A stretch of 64,000 bases of DNA from positions 1 to 64,000 of the forward strand of contig NZ_JAFA01000039.1 of assembly GCF_000519185.1 (NCBI RefSeq), in the 5' to 3' direction. Made by a program: the position numbers and the translations under genes. The first letter of the stretch is position 1; each line of letters opens with the position of its first letter. This stretch comes from Paraburkholderia nodosa DSM 21604 (GTDB lineage Bacteria; Pseudomonadota; Gammaproteobacteria; Burkholderiales; Burkholderiaceae). Below the pieces are notes generated by a model. That model searched no databases. It was given only the letters and a program-made list of their open reading frames with translations, and was not told the origin of the DNA. Of this stretch, positions 36,697 to 46,706 are shown piece by piece.

Positions 36697-37632
36697 GTGA
36701 CGACTGACGTAGCCAAGCCGATCGGCGCTCGCGTGGCCGTGGTCGGCAGTCTGAATATGGATCTCGTCGCGCGTGCGCCGCGCTTGCCGGCTCCGGGCGA
36801 GACGCTCGCCGGCAATGCGTTTGCGCAGGTGCCCGGCGGCAAGGGCGGCAACCAGGCGGTGGCCGCGGCGCGCCTGGGCGCCCGGGTGGCGATGGTCGGC
36901 CGGGTCGGCGCCGACAGCAACGGCGAGGTGTTGCGCGCGGGGCTGGTCGCAGAAGGTATCGACTGCGGCGCGCTCGAAACGTCGCCGGGCGCGCCGACCG
37001 GCGTGGCGCTGATCATCGTGGACGACGCGAGCCAGAACGCCATCGTCATCGTGGCGGGTAGCAACGGCGAGGTCACGCCCGAAACGATCGCGCGCCATGA
37101 GGCCGTGCTCGCGCAGGCCGACGTCGTGGTCTGCCAGCTCGAAACGCCCACCGACGCCGTGGCGGCCGCGCTGGCCGCCGCACGGCGCCTCGGCAAGATC
37201 ACCATCCTCAATCCAGCGCCCGCTACGGGGCCGCTGCCCGCGCAGTGGCTCCCGCTCATCGACTATCTCGTGCCGAACGAACTGGAGGCCGCCGCGCTCA
37301 CCGGCTTGCCCGCGAGCACGCCCGAAGAGGCGGCGCGCGCGGCATTGGCGCTGCGCGAGGCGGGCGCCTGCAACGTGCTCGTGACACTCGGTGCGCAGGG
37401 CGTATGCGTGCTGCTGGATGGCGCCGCGCCCGCCCATCTGCCCGCGCCACGCGTCAGTGCGGTGGACACGACGGCGGCCGGCGACACCTTCATCGGCGGC
37501 CTGGCCGCGCGTCTCGCCGCCGGTGCGCCTGCGCTCGAAGCGATCGCTTTCGCATTGCGTGCGGCGTCCGTTTCCGTCATGCGCGCGGGCGCTCAACCTT
37601 CCATTCCCACGCTCGCCGAACTCGCGGGCTGA
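36697..37632 (+). CDS. rbsK: Ribokinase
   Basis: 311 residues from a GTG at 36697 with GAGGAGG six bases upstream. PfkB family: VVGSLNMDLVARAPRLPAPGETLAG, PGGKGGNQAVAAARLG and DTTAAGDTFIGG with the catalytic Asp. It phosphorylates ribose to ribose 5-phosphate. Last gene of the rbs operon. Confidence 0.95.
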   Translation: MTTDVAKPIGARVAVVGSLNMDLVARAPRLPAPGETLAGNAFAQVPGGKGGNQAVAAARLGARVAMVGRVGADSNGEVLRAGLVAEGIDCGALETSPGAPTGVALIIVDDASQNAIVIVAGSNGEVTPETIARHEAVLAQADVVVCQLETPTDAVAAALAAARRLGKITILNPAPATGPLPAQWLPLIDYLVPNELEAAALTGLPASTPEEAARAALALREAGACNVLVTLGAQGVCVLLDGAAPAHLPAPRVSAVDTTAAGDTFIGGLAARLAAGAPALEAIAFALRAASVSVMRAGAQPSIPTLAELAG

Positions 37633-37830
37633 GCGTATCCGCGCATCTTGCTGCCGTAAGCCATTGCTGGCCCGGCGCGGCTTATTCGCGCCGCGCATGA
37701 ATGGATTCCGCTAATACTTCATACCATATACACATTTCAAGCCCGTGAAACCCTGTGCCGTAAACGTCTCTTAGAGGGACAACTCGATGTCGGGCGCCGG
37801 CCCGACCACACCACAAGCGTTGGGGGAGTC

Positions 37831-39615
37831 ATGGGCAAGGGCATCAGTATCAAGGCGCGCATCGGCATCACAATGGGCTTTCTGGCGACGTTGATCGTCG
37901 CGATCAGTGCGGTCGGGTTGCTGGGTCTCACGCGTTCGAACGACGCGTATCGCGAGACCTTCACTGACCAGATGCCGAGTTCGCATGCGGTCAACCTCGC
38001 GGAGATCTACGCGGCGCGCGAGCGTCTCGCACTCGACCGGGCCGCCTTCGAACTGGGTACGTCCGACGCCGCCGCGACGATCGACCGCGCGCGTATGCTG
38101 CGCGGCGTGTCGGACGACTTCTGGAAGAAGTACATGGCCTTGCCGCACGACGGCGAGGAAGCGCGCCTCGCCCAGGAAGTCGCGGCCCGGCGCGATACCC
38201 TGCACCAGATCGCGGACCAGTTCATGACAACCGTCCAGTCGGGTGACCAGGCGAAGGTCGTGGCGGGCGCCAAGGCGCTCAAGGAAGCCTACGACGGGCT
38301 CTCGAAGGCCGACGCCGTGCTCGACAAGTTCCAGATGACGCAAGCGCAGCAGGGCTTCGACGACGCCCAGGCCGCGTTCTCGCAACTGCGCATCGCGTGC
38401 ATCGCGGCGCTGCTCGTGGGCATCGGCGCGGCCGCCTATTCGTTCTTCTCGCTGCGCCGCGCCATCGCGGAGCCGCTCGGCGAAGCGCTCGGCGCTTTCC
38501 ATGCGATCGCCGCCGGCGATCTGCGCCGGCCCGTGGTCGTGCGCCGCAACGACGAGATGGGCGAACTGCTGGGCGGTGTCGCGCAGATGCAGCGCAGCCT
38601 CACCGAAACGGTGCGCTCGGTGCGCTCGGGCACCGAATCGATTGCCACGGCCACGCGCGAGATCGCCGCGGGCAACCTCGACCTCTCGTCGCGTACCGAA
38701 GAGCAGGCTTCTGCACTTCAGGAAACCGCTTCGAGCATGGAGCAGCTCACGGGCACCGTGAAGCAGAACGCCGACAACGCCCGCCAGGCCAGCGCGCTCG
38801 CCGCCAACGCCTCGGAAATCGCCAACAAGGGCAGCTCGGTCGTCAATCAGGTGGTCGGCACGATGGGCGACATCAACGACAGCTCCGCGAAGATCGCCGA
38901 CATCATCACGATCATCGAGGGCATCGCGTTCCAGACCAACATCCTCGCGCTCAATGCGGCCGTCGAAGCGGCACGCGCGGGCGAGGAAGGGCGCGGCTTC
39001 GCCGTGGTGGCGGGCGAGGTGCGCAGCCTCGCGCAACGTTCGTCGGCGGCAGCCAAGGAGATCAAGGGGCTCATCGACACCTCGGTCGAGCGCGTGCAGG
39101 CGGGTTCGGCGCTGGTCGACGAGGCGGGCCGCACCATGACCGAGATCATCGCCGCGGTGCAGCGCGTGACCGACATCATGGGCGAGATCGCGGCGGCTTC
39201 GCAGGAGCAGTCGGGCGGCATCGACCAGGTCGCGCGCGCGGTCACGCAGATGGACGAGGTGACCCAGCAGAACGCGGCGCTCGTCGAGGAGGCCGCCGCC
39301 GCGGCGCAGTCGCTCGAGGACCAGGCCGGACGCCTGCGCGAGGCCGTCGCGGTGTTCAATCTGGAAGACGCAGCGGGAGGGGCGGCGCAGGTGAAGCCCG
39401 CGCCGGCAGCCAGGGCGGCTTCCGTCTCCCGTGCTGTCACGCGCCCGGCATCGGCCGGCGGGGCTGCTGCGCCTGCTGCAAAGCGCGCACCGCGCCGCGC
39501 TCCGGCTCCCGCTCCCGCCGCCCAGCCGGCCGCACGGCCCACCGCAACCCCGAGCGTGCCCGTGAGCGCTGTGGCGTCGGGCGCGGGTTCGAACGGCGAC
39601 TGGGAAACCTTCTGA
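37831..39615 (+). CDS. Methyl-accepting chemotaxis protein with CheR-binding tail
   Basis: 594 residues. TM1 about 10-33, a four-helix-bundle-type periplasmic domain to ~185, TM2 ~187-206, HAMP ~208-260, then the coiled-coil signalling domain with the conserved hairpin tip (IAFQTNILALNAAVEAARAGEEGRGFAVVAGEVRSLAQRS). An Ala/Pro-rich linker leads to the C-terminal pentapeptide DWETF, close to the NWETF tether that recruits CheR and CheB. It sits right after the ribose operon and might sense ribose via RbsB; that link is only positional. Confidence 0.95.
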   Translation: MGKGISIKARIGITMGFLATLIVAISAVGLLGLTRSNDAYRETFTDQMPSSHAVNLAEIYAARERLALDRAAFELGTSDAAATIDRARMLRGVSDDFWKKYMALPHDGEEARLAQEVAARRDTLHQIADQFMTTVQSGDQAKVVAGAKALKEAYDGLSKADAVLDKFQMTQAQQGFDDAQAAFSQLRIACIAALLVGIGAAAYSFFSLRRAIAEPLGEALGAFHAIAAGDLRRPVVVRRNDEMGELLGGVAQMQRSLTETVRSVRSGTESIATATREIAAGNLDLSSRTEEQASALQETASSMEQLTGTVKQNADNARQASALAANASEIANKGSSVVNQVVGTMGDINDSSAKIADIITIIEGIAFQTNILALNAAVEAARAGEEGRGFAVVAGEVRSLAQRSSAAAKEIKGLIDTSVERVQAGSALVDEAGRTMTEIIAAVQRVTDIMGEIAAASQEQSGGIDQVARAVTQMDEVTQQNAALVEEAAAAAQSLEDQAGRLREAVAVFNLEDAAGGAAQVKPAPAARAASVSRAVTRPASAGGAAAPAAKRAPRRAPAPAPAAQPAARPTATPSVPVSAVASGAGSNGDWETF

Positions 39616-39996
39616 AGTTCCTCTGATCAGCCGCGCGGGCCGTCCGCGCACGCGAGCCAGCCGCTGCGCCCCAGCGGCTTTTTTTTGCGCCTTTGACCCC
39701 GTTGTGCGGCCCCGCCGTGCGCCACACGAGCGCCGTTACGGTACATTGTCAGCCGTGTCATCTGCGCGGCCCGGTCGGCGCGCTACACTGCGGCGCCCAG
39801 CGGTGCCCGCGAGCGGCAAGGCGTCGTGCTGGACGGTTCAGCCCGCGCCGATGCCCGAGCGCGGTCCGTACGGGGTGGCGCCGCAAGGGGAAGGACCCGC
39901 GCCGCAGGGCAAGGGAGGGCGCACCGCGCCAGGCAGGACGGATTGCGCCGGCATCGAGCGCCGGCGCCGCATGACAGCACAAACAAGGAACCCGAC
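39616..39996. other. Gene-free gap between receptor and hydratase genes
   Basis: Apart from the terminator at 39659-39686, this 381-base gap shows no coding potential; frames reading through it are Arg/Ala-rich shadows. The start of the next gene at 39997 is set by alignment with its family. Confidence 0.6.
39659..39686 (+). terminator. Rho-independent terminator after chemotaxis receptor gene
   Basis: Stem AGCCGCTG (39659-39666) pairs with CAGCGGCT (39672-39679), followed by eight Ts. Confidence 0.9.
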
Positions 39997-40758
39997 ATGA
40001 CGCATGACGACCTCGTGCAACGCCTCGTGAATGCGCGCCGGCATCATCATCTGATCGAAGCGCTGGAACCCGAGCGCGTGCCGCCGGACGCGGCCACGGC
40101 CTATGCGATCCAGCAGGCGGTGCTCGCCGGGCTCGAGACGACCACGGGCGGCTGGAAGGTCGGCGCGCGCGCGCCGGGCGGCCCCGCCTCCGGCGCGCCG
40201 ATCCCGGCGCCGCTCGTGCACGCCTCGCCGGCGCGCTTCGAGCGCCGCCACTTCTTCCGCGTGCTCGTGGAGCTGGAGATCGCCTTTCGTTTTTCGGAAC
40301 CGATCGTCCCGCGTGCCGAAGCCTATGCGCGCGACGAGGTGCTCGCGCGCGTCGGCCAGATCCTGCCGGCCATCGAGATCGTCGATAGCCGTTTCGCGCA
40401 GTGGCCTAATGTCGCGCCGCTCGCCCAGCTCGCCGATGCGCAGAACAATGGCGCACTCGTGACCGGCCACGCGCTGCCCTACCCAGCGCTTGCCCGCGTG
40501 CTCGATTTCGTCGCACCGGAGCTCGAACTGACGTTCGACGGCGCCTCGCTCGTGCCGGAAGCGCCGGGCAACCCCGCTGGCGATCCGCGCGAACTGCTGG
40601 TCTGGTTCGTCAATCATTGCGCCGCAATGGGCATCACGATCGAGCCCGAATGGACCATTACGACCGGCACCTATGTCGGTGCGCACCGCATCGATACACC
40701 GGGTCTCCTGCACGGCCACATCGACGGGTTGGGGGAAGTCGAAGTCGAGTTCGTCTAG
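39997..40758 (+). CDS. 2-keto-4-pentenoate hydratase/FAH-family protein
   Basis: 253 residues from MTHDDL at 39997, after an AAGGAA-like site. Family features: ATAYAIQQAVLAGL, GGWKVGARAP, ELEIAFRFSEPI (metal-ligand acid pair), PAIEIVDSRF and the C-terminal YVGAHRIDTPG. Relatives (MhpD, HpaH, DmpE/H) add water to 2-hydroxydienoates in aromatic meta-cleavage paths. No other pathway gene is adjacent and the substrate is open. Confidence 0.88.
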   Translation: MTHDDLVQRLVNARRHHHLIEALEPERVPPDAATAYAIQQAVLAGLETTTGGWKVGARAPGGPASGAPIPAPLVHASPARFERRHFFRVLVELEIAFRFSEPIVPRAEAYARDEVLARVGQILPAIEIVDSRFAQWPNVAPLAQLADAQNNGALVTGHALPYPALARVLDFVAPELELTFDGASLVPEAPGNPAGDPRELLVWFVNHCAAMGITIEPEWTITTGTYVGAHRIDTPGLLHGHIDGLGEVEVEFV

Positions 40759-41552
40759 GTAGACCAGGGGCGCATCATGTAACTGTCGCCCCTGTCATAT
40801 TTGCTCTCACGAACGGCCGCCGCGCGCATTGCGCGGCGGCTTTATTTTTTTGTGCGCGCTGTGTGGCTCATGGGTGTAAACCTGGCAACCTGTCACGCGC
40901 GTCATCTTCATCGCGCGCGTGCGTCGTTCGTGCGTTGTCCGCTCATTGTCCGATTGGAGCGGGAAAACCACTACCGCCGACAGGGCCGGCCAGCGTCGAT
41001 TGGCATCCGCGCAAGAATGCGCGGCAGGTCACCGACGACGGCGAAATCGACGCGTAAAACGGGAAAAAAATCGCATTGACGCGTGCTCACAACATTTGCG
41101 TGGCAGTGCGCAACGAGAGCGCGCTTTGCGGGCTCGCGAACAAATCGTAACGAATGGGTGTGCACCGGCGCTGCACTGGTGCGTTTGATGAAGAGGCGCT
41201 GCGTATGCCGTAGCACCGGACAGGCCGGACGACGAGGCGAAAAGCCGGTCGAACACCAGGTAAAAAGCGGGTTGCTGCGAATGCCCGGCCAGACGGAATT
41301 GGCCAATACGCAGGCACAGCATTTGGGAAGGAGCGTGACCCCGGTCTGAAATTTGCACCAGTGCGGAAGATCATTGTAAGTCGTTGTCTGGCGCCCTCCA
41401 AGCGCTCAATAATGCTTAGCTTTCGAGGGCACATCCGGCGCGATTTAACGGTGCGAAAAATTTCAAAAGGGTTTAGGATGAATTTGAGCGATGTCGTTTC
41501 CGAATAGCGCGCCGCGCACGACATCGGTCGCAGATCTCGGCGAGGAGGTAGC
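40759..41552. other. Long gene-free region upstream of prkA
   Basis: Holds the hydratase terminator and about 700 bases of presumed leader/promoter DNA for the prkA operon. The AT-richer stretch at 41360-41480 (with CAATAATGC and AAAAATTTC) is the likeliest promoter zone. No plausible gene: all frames lack ribosome-binding sites and have shadow composition. Confidence 0.6.
40816..40851 (+). terminator. Rho-independent terminator after hydratase gene
   Basis: Stem GCCGCCGCGC (40816-40825) pairs with GCGCGGCGGC (40831-40840) around a 5-base loop, then TTTATTTTTTT. Confidence 0.92.
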
Positions 41553-43475
41553 ATGGATATCTACAGCAGCTTCGCGACCCGCTTCGAAAAAACGCGAGAA
41601 GAAGAGTTCTCGCTCGAGGAGTATCTCGCGCTCTGCAAGGAAGATCCCAATGCGTACGCCACGGCTGGCGAACGTATGCTGACGGCAATCGGCGAACCCG
41701 AACAGATCGACACCCGCAACGATCCGCGTCTGTCGCGCATCTTTGCGAACAAGGTCATCAAGGTGTACCCCGCATTCCGCGAGTTCTATGGCATGGAAGA
41801 CGTGATCGAGCAGGTCGTCGCGTACTTCCGCCATGCGGCGCAAGGACTCGAAGAGAAGAAGCAGATTCTCTATCTGCTCGGTCCGGTGGGCGGCGGCAAG
41901 TCCTCCATTGCCGAGCGTCTGAAGCAGCTCATGGAGCGCGTGCCGTTCTACTCGATCAAGGGCTCGCCCGTGAACGAATCTCCGCTCGGGCTGTTCGACT
42001 ACGACGAAGACGGTCCGATACTCGAAGAGCAATACGGCATACCACGCCGTTACCTGCGGAGCATCTTGAGCCCGTGGGCCGTGAAGCGCCTGCACGAATA
42101 CAACGGCGACATCCGCAAGTTCCGCGTGGTGCGCCGCTTCCCATCCATCCTGCGCCAGATCGGCATCGCGAAGACCGAACCTGGCGACGAAAACAATCAG
42201 GACATCTCGTCGCTCGTCGGCAAGGTGGACATCCGCAAGCTCGAGCAATACGCCCAGGACGACGCCGATGCATACAGCTACTCGGGCGGCCTGTGTCTCG
42301 CGAATCAGGGCCTGCTCGAATTCGTCGAAATGTTCAAGGCGCCGATCAAGGTGCTGCACCCGCTGCTCACGGCCACCCAGGAAGGTAACTTCAAGGGCAC
42401 CGAAGGATTCGGGGCGATTCCGTTCAACGGCATCATCCTCGCGCACTCGAACGAGTCGGAGTGGAAGGCGTTCCGCAACAACCGCAACAACGAGGCACTG
42501 CTCGATCGTATCTTCGTGGTAAAGGTGCCGTACTGCCTGCGCTACTCGGAAGAGATGAAGATCTACGAGAAGCTGTTGCGCAATTCGTCGCTGGCCGAGG
42601 CCGTGTGCGCACCGGGCACGCTGAAGATGATGGCGCAGATGTCGGTGCTCACGCGCTTGCAGGAGCCGGAAAACTCGAGCCTCTTCTCGAAGATGCAGGT
42701 GTACGACGGCGAAAACCTCAAGGACACCGATCCAAAAGCGAAGTCGTACCAGGAGTATCGCGACTTCGCGGGCGTCGACGAAGGGATGAACGGGGTCTCC
42801 ACGCGCTTCTCGTTCAAGATTCTCTCGCGCGTGTTCAACTTCGACTCGACCGAAGTGGCCGCGAATCCGGTGCACCTCATGTATGTGCTCGAACAGCAGA
42901 TCGAGCGCGAGCAGTTCCCACCGGAAACCGAGCAGAAATATCTGTCGTTCGTGAAGGACGTGCTGGCCTCGCGTTACGCGGAGTTCATCGGCAAGGAGAT
43001 CCAGACCGCTTACCTCGAGTCGTATTCCGAATACGGGCAGAACATCTTCGACCGCTATGTCACGTACGCCGACTTCTGGATTCAGGACCAGGAGTTCCGC
43101 GATCACGATACGGGCGAAAGCTTCGACCGCGCGGCGTTGAATGCCGAGCTCGAGAAGATCGAGAAGCCCGCGGGCATCAGCAACCCGAAGGACTTCCGCA
43201 ACGAGATCGTGAACTTCGTGCTGCGCGCGCGTGCGGCCAATGCCGGCAAGAACCCGGCCTGGATCAGCTACGAGAAGCTGCGCGTGGTGATCGAAAAGAA
43301 AATGTTTTCGAACACGGAAGAACTTTTGCCGGTCATCTCGTTCAATGCGAAAGGATCGGCGGAAGAGCAGCGCAAGCACGAAGACTTCGTCAACCGCATG
43401 GTGGCGAAGGGCTATACGCCGAAGCAGGTCCGGTTGCTCTGCGACTGGTATCTGCGGGTGCGCAAGTCGTCGTGA
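41553..43475 (+). CDS. prkA: PrkA/YeaG-family AAA serine protein kinase
   Basis: 640 residues, normal for the family, with GAGGAGGT seven bases upstream. N-terminal AAA domain with Walker A GPVGGGKS at residues 110-117; conserved PVNESPLGLFD and FVEMFKAPIKVLHPLLTATQEGNF follow; the C-terminal PrkA domain resembles a kinase. E. coli YeaG acts in starvation and stationary-phase adaptation. First gene of the prkA-yeaH-spoVR operon. Confidence 0.95.
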   Translation: MDIYSSFATRFEKTREEEFSLEEYLALCKEDPNAYATAGERMLTAIGEPEQIDTRNDPRLSRIFANKVIKVYPAFREFYGMEDVIEQVVAYFRHAAQGLEEKKQILYLLGPVGGGKSSIAERLKQLMERVPFYSIKGSPVNESPLGLFDYDEDGPILEEQYGIPRRYLRSILSPWAVKRLHEYNGDIRKFRVVRRFPSILRQIGIAKTEPGDENNQDISSLVGKVDIRKLEQYAQDDADAYSYSGGLCLANQGLLEFVEMFKAPIKVLHPLLTATQEGNFKGTEGFGAIPFNGIILAHSNESEWKAFRNNRNNEALLDRIFVVKVPYCLRYSEEMKIYEKLLRNSSLAEAVCAPGTLKMMAQMSVLTRLQEPENSSLFSKMQVYDGENLKDTDPKAKSYQEYRDFAGVDEGMNGVSTRFSFKILSRVFNFDSTEVAANPVHLMYVLEQQIEREQFPPETEQKYLSFVKDVLASRYAEFIGKEIQTAYLESYSEYGQNIFDRYVTYADFWIQDQEFRDHDTGESFDRAALNAELEKIEKPAGISNPKDFRNEIVNFVLRARAANAGKNPAWISYEKLRVVIEKKMFSNTEELLPVISFNAKGSAEEQRKHEDFVNRMVAKGYTPKQVRLLCDWYLRVRKSS

Positions 43476-43650
43476 ACGAAGAGGCTTTACTGTCCGAGCG
43501 CGCTGCCGCAGGTTTGCGGCGGCGCAAAAGGACCCCCGGCGGGGCGCAGGCGGCGTGGCCATGAGCGGGTGAACGCGGCACGCACGATGGCAGACGCGGC
43601 AATGAACACTGCGCACCTCGCCCATTCGCAACTGGAGCGGGAGACTGAAT

Positions 43651-44919
43651 GTGCTTCATCAAATCATCGACCGCAGGCTAGCCGGAAAGAACAAGAGTAT
43701 TGCTAATCGCGAGCGTTTTTTGCGCCGCGTGAAGAACTATATTCGTCACGCCGTTTCGGAAGCGGTGCGTGACCGCAGCATCAAGGACATACAGAGCAAC
43801 CAGAGCATCACCATTCCGCGCAAGGACATCGCGGAGCCGTCGTTCCGGCACGGCCCTGGCGGCAAGCGCGAAATGGTTCACCCAGGCAACGAGGACTACA
43901 TTCGCGGCGACCGCATTCCGCGGCCACAGGGCGGTGGAGGCGGTGGCGGCAGCCAGGCGAGCAACGAGGGCGAAGGTCAGGATGACTTCGTGTTCGAACT
44001 CTCCCGCGAAGAATTCATGCAGTACTTCTTCGACGACCTCGAACTGCCGCGCCTCGTCAAAACCCATCTCATGGCCGTGCCTACGTGGAAGAGCATCCGC
44101 GCGGGCTGGGCTGCCGAAGGCACGCCGAACAACATCGACGTCGTGAGATCGCTGCGCAGTGCGCTCGGCCGGCGCATCGCGCTCGGTGCGCCGCTCGTCA
44201 ACGAACTGCACGAGCTCGAGGAGCAGCTCGAAGCGCTCAAGGCCGACCCGGCCGACCGGCGTCAAGAGATCGCGTTGCTCGAAGAGCAGATTCATCACCT
44301 GCGCGGGCGCATCTGGCGCATTCCATTCATCGACCCGTTCGATCTGCGTTACGTGAATCGCGTGAAGCAGCCGCAACCGTCGAGCCAGGCCGTGATGTTC
44401 TGCCTCATGGACGTATCCGGCTCGATGGACGAGCAGCGCAAGGACTTGTCCAAGCGCTTCTTCATCCTCCTGTACCTGTTCCTCAAGCGCAATTACGAAA
44501 AGATCGAGGTGGTCTTCATTCGCCACCACACGCGCGCCGAGGAAGTGGACGAGGACACCTTCTTTCATTCCACCGAAAGCGGCGGCACGGTCGTGTCGAG
44601 TGCGCTGGAGCTGATGAAAAAAGTGATCGAGGACCGTTATTCGCCAAGCGACTGGAACATCTACGGCGCACAGGCTTCGGACGGCGACAATTGGACTGAC
44701 GATTCACCCAAATGCCGCAAGATCCTCGCGGATGACATACTGACTCAGGTGCGCTATTTTGCGTATATTCAGGTGACGCCGGAGGAGCAGAACCTCTGGC
44801 TCGAATACGCGCAGCTCGCACTCACCGAACCGCATCTGGCGATGAAAAAAGTCGACACCGCGGCGGACATCTACCCGGTGTTCCGGGAGCTTTTCGAAAA
44901 GCAGGTGGAGCACTCATGA
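43651..44919 (+). CDS. yeaH: YeaH/YhbH (UPF0229) family protein with VWA-like domain
   Basis: 422 residues from a GTG at 43651 (LHQIIDRRLAGKNKS matches the family N-terminus). A Gly-rich loop at ~93-101, then a MIDAS-type DVSGS at residues 254-258 in the VWA-like domain, and a coiled region ~185-215. It is always found with prkA; in E. coli YeaG and YeaH work together. Stop overlaps an upstream in-frame ATG for the next gene. Confidence 0.93.
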   Translation: MLHQIIDRRLAGKNKSIANRERFLRRVKNYIRHAVSEAVRDRSIKDIQSNQSITIPRKDIAEPSFRHGPGGKREMVHPGNEDYIRGDRIPRPQGGGGGGGSQASNEGEGQDDFVFELSREEFMQYFFDDLELPRLVKTHLMAVPTWKSIRAGWAAEGTPNNIDVVRSLRSALGRRIALGAPLVNELHELEEQLEALKADPADRRQEIALLEEQIHHLRGRIWRIPFIDPFDLRYVNRVKQPQPSSQAVMFCLMDVSGSMDEQRKDLSKRFFILLYLFLKRNYEKIEVVFIRHHTRAEEVDEDTFFHSTESGGTVVSSALELMKKVIEDRYSPSDWNIYGAQASDGDNWTDDSPKCRKILADDILTQVRYFAYIQVTPEEQNLWLEYAQLALTEPHLAMKKVDTAADIYPVFRELFEKQVEHS

Positions 44920-45116
44920 CGACACGCCACCTGCACAATGAGGCGCGCGGCTACCAGCCGGAGCGCCGGAAGACGAGCGGCCACGAAAAAGGGCATCATG
45001 GCGAACACGGTGACGAGCGCAAGCGCGGCCACCACGAAGACGCCGAAGCGCCCGGACATGCCGCCGGGGCTGCTCGCCACAAGGAGCATGGGCTCGCCCA
45101 GCAAAGGGAAGTGCAA

Positions 45117-46640
45117 ATGAACGTAGCCGACAAACGGCCGTTGCCGTGCCCCTCCGACTGGACCTTCGAACTCATCGAGGAGTACGACACACATATCTCG
45201 CATGTTGCAGAGCAATACGAACTGGACGTTTATCCGATCCAGCTCGAATTGATCAGCGCCGAGCAGATGATGGACGCCTATGCGTCCGTTGGCATGCCGG
45301 TGAACTATCGCCACTGGTCGTTCGGCAAGCACTTTCTCTCCACGGAAAAGAGCTATCGCCGCGGCCAGATGGGTCTCGCCTACGAGATCGTCATCAACTC
45401 CAACCCCTGCATCGCGTATCTCATGGAAGAGAACACCATGACGATGCAGGCGCTCGTGATCGCGCACGCCGCGTACGGGCACAACTCGTTCTTCAAGGGC
45501 AACTATCTGTTCCGTCTCTGGACGGACGCGCACGCCATCATCGACTACCTTGTCTACGCGAAGAATTACATCGCCGAATGCGAGGAGCGTTATGGTCTCG
45601 ACCGCGTGGAAGAGCTGCTCGACTCGTGCCACGCGCTCATGAATTACGGCGTGGACCGCTACAAACGACCGCAAAAGCTGTCGCTCGAACGCGAGGCCGC
45701 ATTGCGCCGGGAACGCGAGGCTTATCTGCAGTCCCAGGTCAATGAGCTGTGGCGCACGCTGCCCAAGCAGCAAATGCCCATTGCCGAGGAGATCGACGAG
45801 CGCTTTCCGCCGGAGCCGCAGGAAAACCTGCTGTATTTCGCCGAAAAGAACTCACCGCTGCTCGAACCGTGGGAGCGCGAAGTCATACGCATCGTGCGCA
45901 AGATCGGGCAGTACTTCTATCCGCAGCGGCAAACCCAGGTCATGAACGAAGGCTGGGCCACGTTCTGGCATTACACACTGCTCAACACGCTCTATACGCA
46001 GGGCAAGCTCGAAGACGGCTTCATGATGGAGTTCCTGCATTCGCACAGCAACGTGATCTATCAGCCGCCGGTGACGAAGCCGTATTACAGCGGCATCAAT
46101 CCGTATGCGCTCGGCTTTTCGATGATGAGCGACATTCGCCGCATCTGCGAGAACCCTACGGAGGAGGACCGCAAGTGGTTCCCCGAGCTGGCCGGCAGTC
46201 CGTGGCTCAAGGCGCTGCACTACGCCATGCGCAACTTCAAGGATGAGAGCTTCGTGGCGCAATACCTCTCGCCGCATCTGATCCGCGAAATGCGGCTCTT
46301 CTCGGTGCTCGACGACGATATGCGCGACGCGCTCGAAGTCTCGGCCATCCACGACGAAAGCGGCTACCAGTACGTGCGCCAGGCGCTCTCGCGGCAGTAC
46401 GACATGCATCACCGCGAGCCGAATATCCAGGTGTGGTCGGTCAACACGCGCGGCGATCGCAGCCTCACGCTGCGTCACTTCATGAGCGACAACCGTCACC
46501 TTACGGGCGACACCGACGAAGTGCTGCGCCACATGGCGCGCCTCTGGCAGTTCGACGTGTTCCTCGAAAGCGTGGACGAAAACGGCACGGTCCGAAAACG
46601 CTACGAATGCCGTTATATGCCGCCGCCGATTCGGGTATAG
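45117..46640 (+). CDS. spoVR: SpoVR/YcgB-family protein
   Basis: 507 residues from MNVADKRP at 45117, where a purine-rich AAGGGAAG precedes the ATG and similarity to E. coli YcgB begins (DWTFELIEEYDTHI). An earlier in-frame ATG at 44916 overlaps the yeaH stop and would add 67 His/Glu/Arg-rich residues unlike the family; I judge it less likely but it cannot be excluded. Conserved blocks: MMDAYASVGMPVNYRHWSFGK, INSNPCIAYLMEEN, HAAYGHNSFFKGNYLF, EGWATFWHYTL. SpoVR proteins are linked to spore cortex in Bacillus and have unknown biochemical function here. Confidence 0.92.
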   Translation: MNVADKRPLPCPSDWTFELIEEYDTHISHVAEQYELDVYPIQLELISAEQMMDAYASVGMPVNYRHWSFGKHFLSTEKSYRRGQMGLAYEIVINSNPCIAYLMEENTMTMQALVIAHAAYGHNSFFKGNYLFRLWTDAHAIIDYLVYAKNYIAECEERYGLDRVEELLDSCHALMNYGVDRYKRPQKLSLEREAALRREREAYLQSQVNELWRTLPKQQMPIAEEIDERFPPEPQENLLYFAEKNSPLLEPWEREVIRIVRKIGQYFYPQRQTQVMNEGWATFWHYTLLNTLYTQGKLEDGFMMEFLHSHSNVIYQPPVTKPYYSGINPYALGFSMMSDIRRICENPTEEDRKWFPELAGSPWLKALHYAMRNFKDESFVAQYLSPHLIREMRLFSVLDDDMRDALEVSAIHDESGYQYVRQALSRQYDMHHREPNIQVWSVNTRGDRSLTLRHFMSDNRHLTGDTDEVLRHMARLWQFDVFLESVDENGTVRKRYECRYMPPPIRV

Positions 46641-46678
46641 CCAACTCGCTGCGTGACGCGATTGAGCGCATAAGTCAT

Positions 46679-46706
46679 GAGGCCAGCCTGCGGGCTGGCC
46701 TCTTTC
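46679..46706 (+). terminator. Rho-independent terminator of prkA-yeaH-spoVR operon
   Basis: Stem GAGGCCAGCC (46679-46688) pairs with GGCTGGCCTC (46693-46702) across a 4-base loop; a short T run follows. Confidence 0.88.

Noticed and set aside
40852..41552. Several short frames upstream of prkA
   Set aside because: None has a ribosome-binding site, domain or codon pattern; treated as leader DNA.
44871..45773. Minus-strand frame antisense to the SpoVR start, with one hydrophobic helix-like stretch
   Set aside because: Most of it is the shadow of conserved SpoVR sequence; the hydrophobic part is explained by the complement of a charged stretch.
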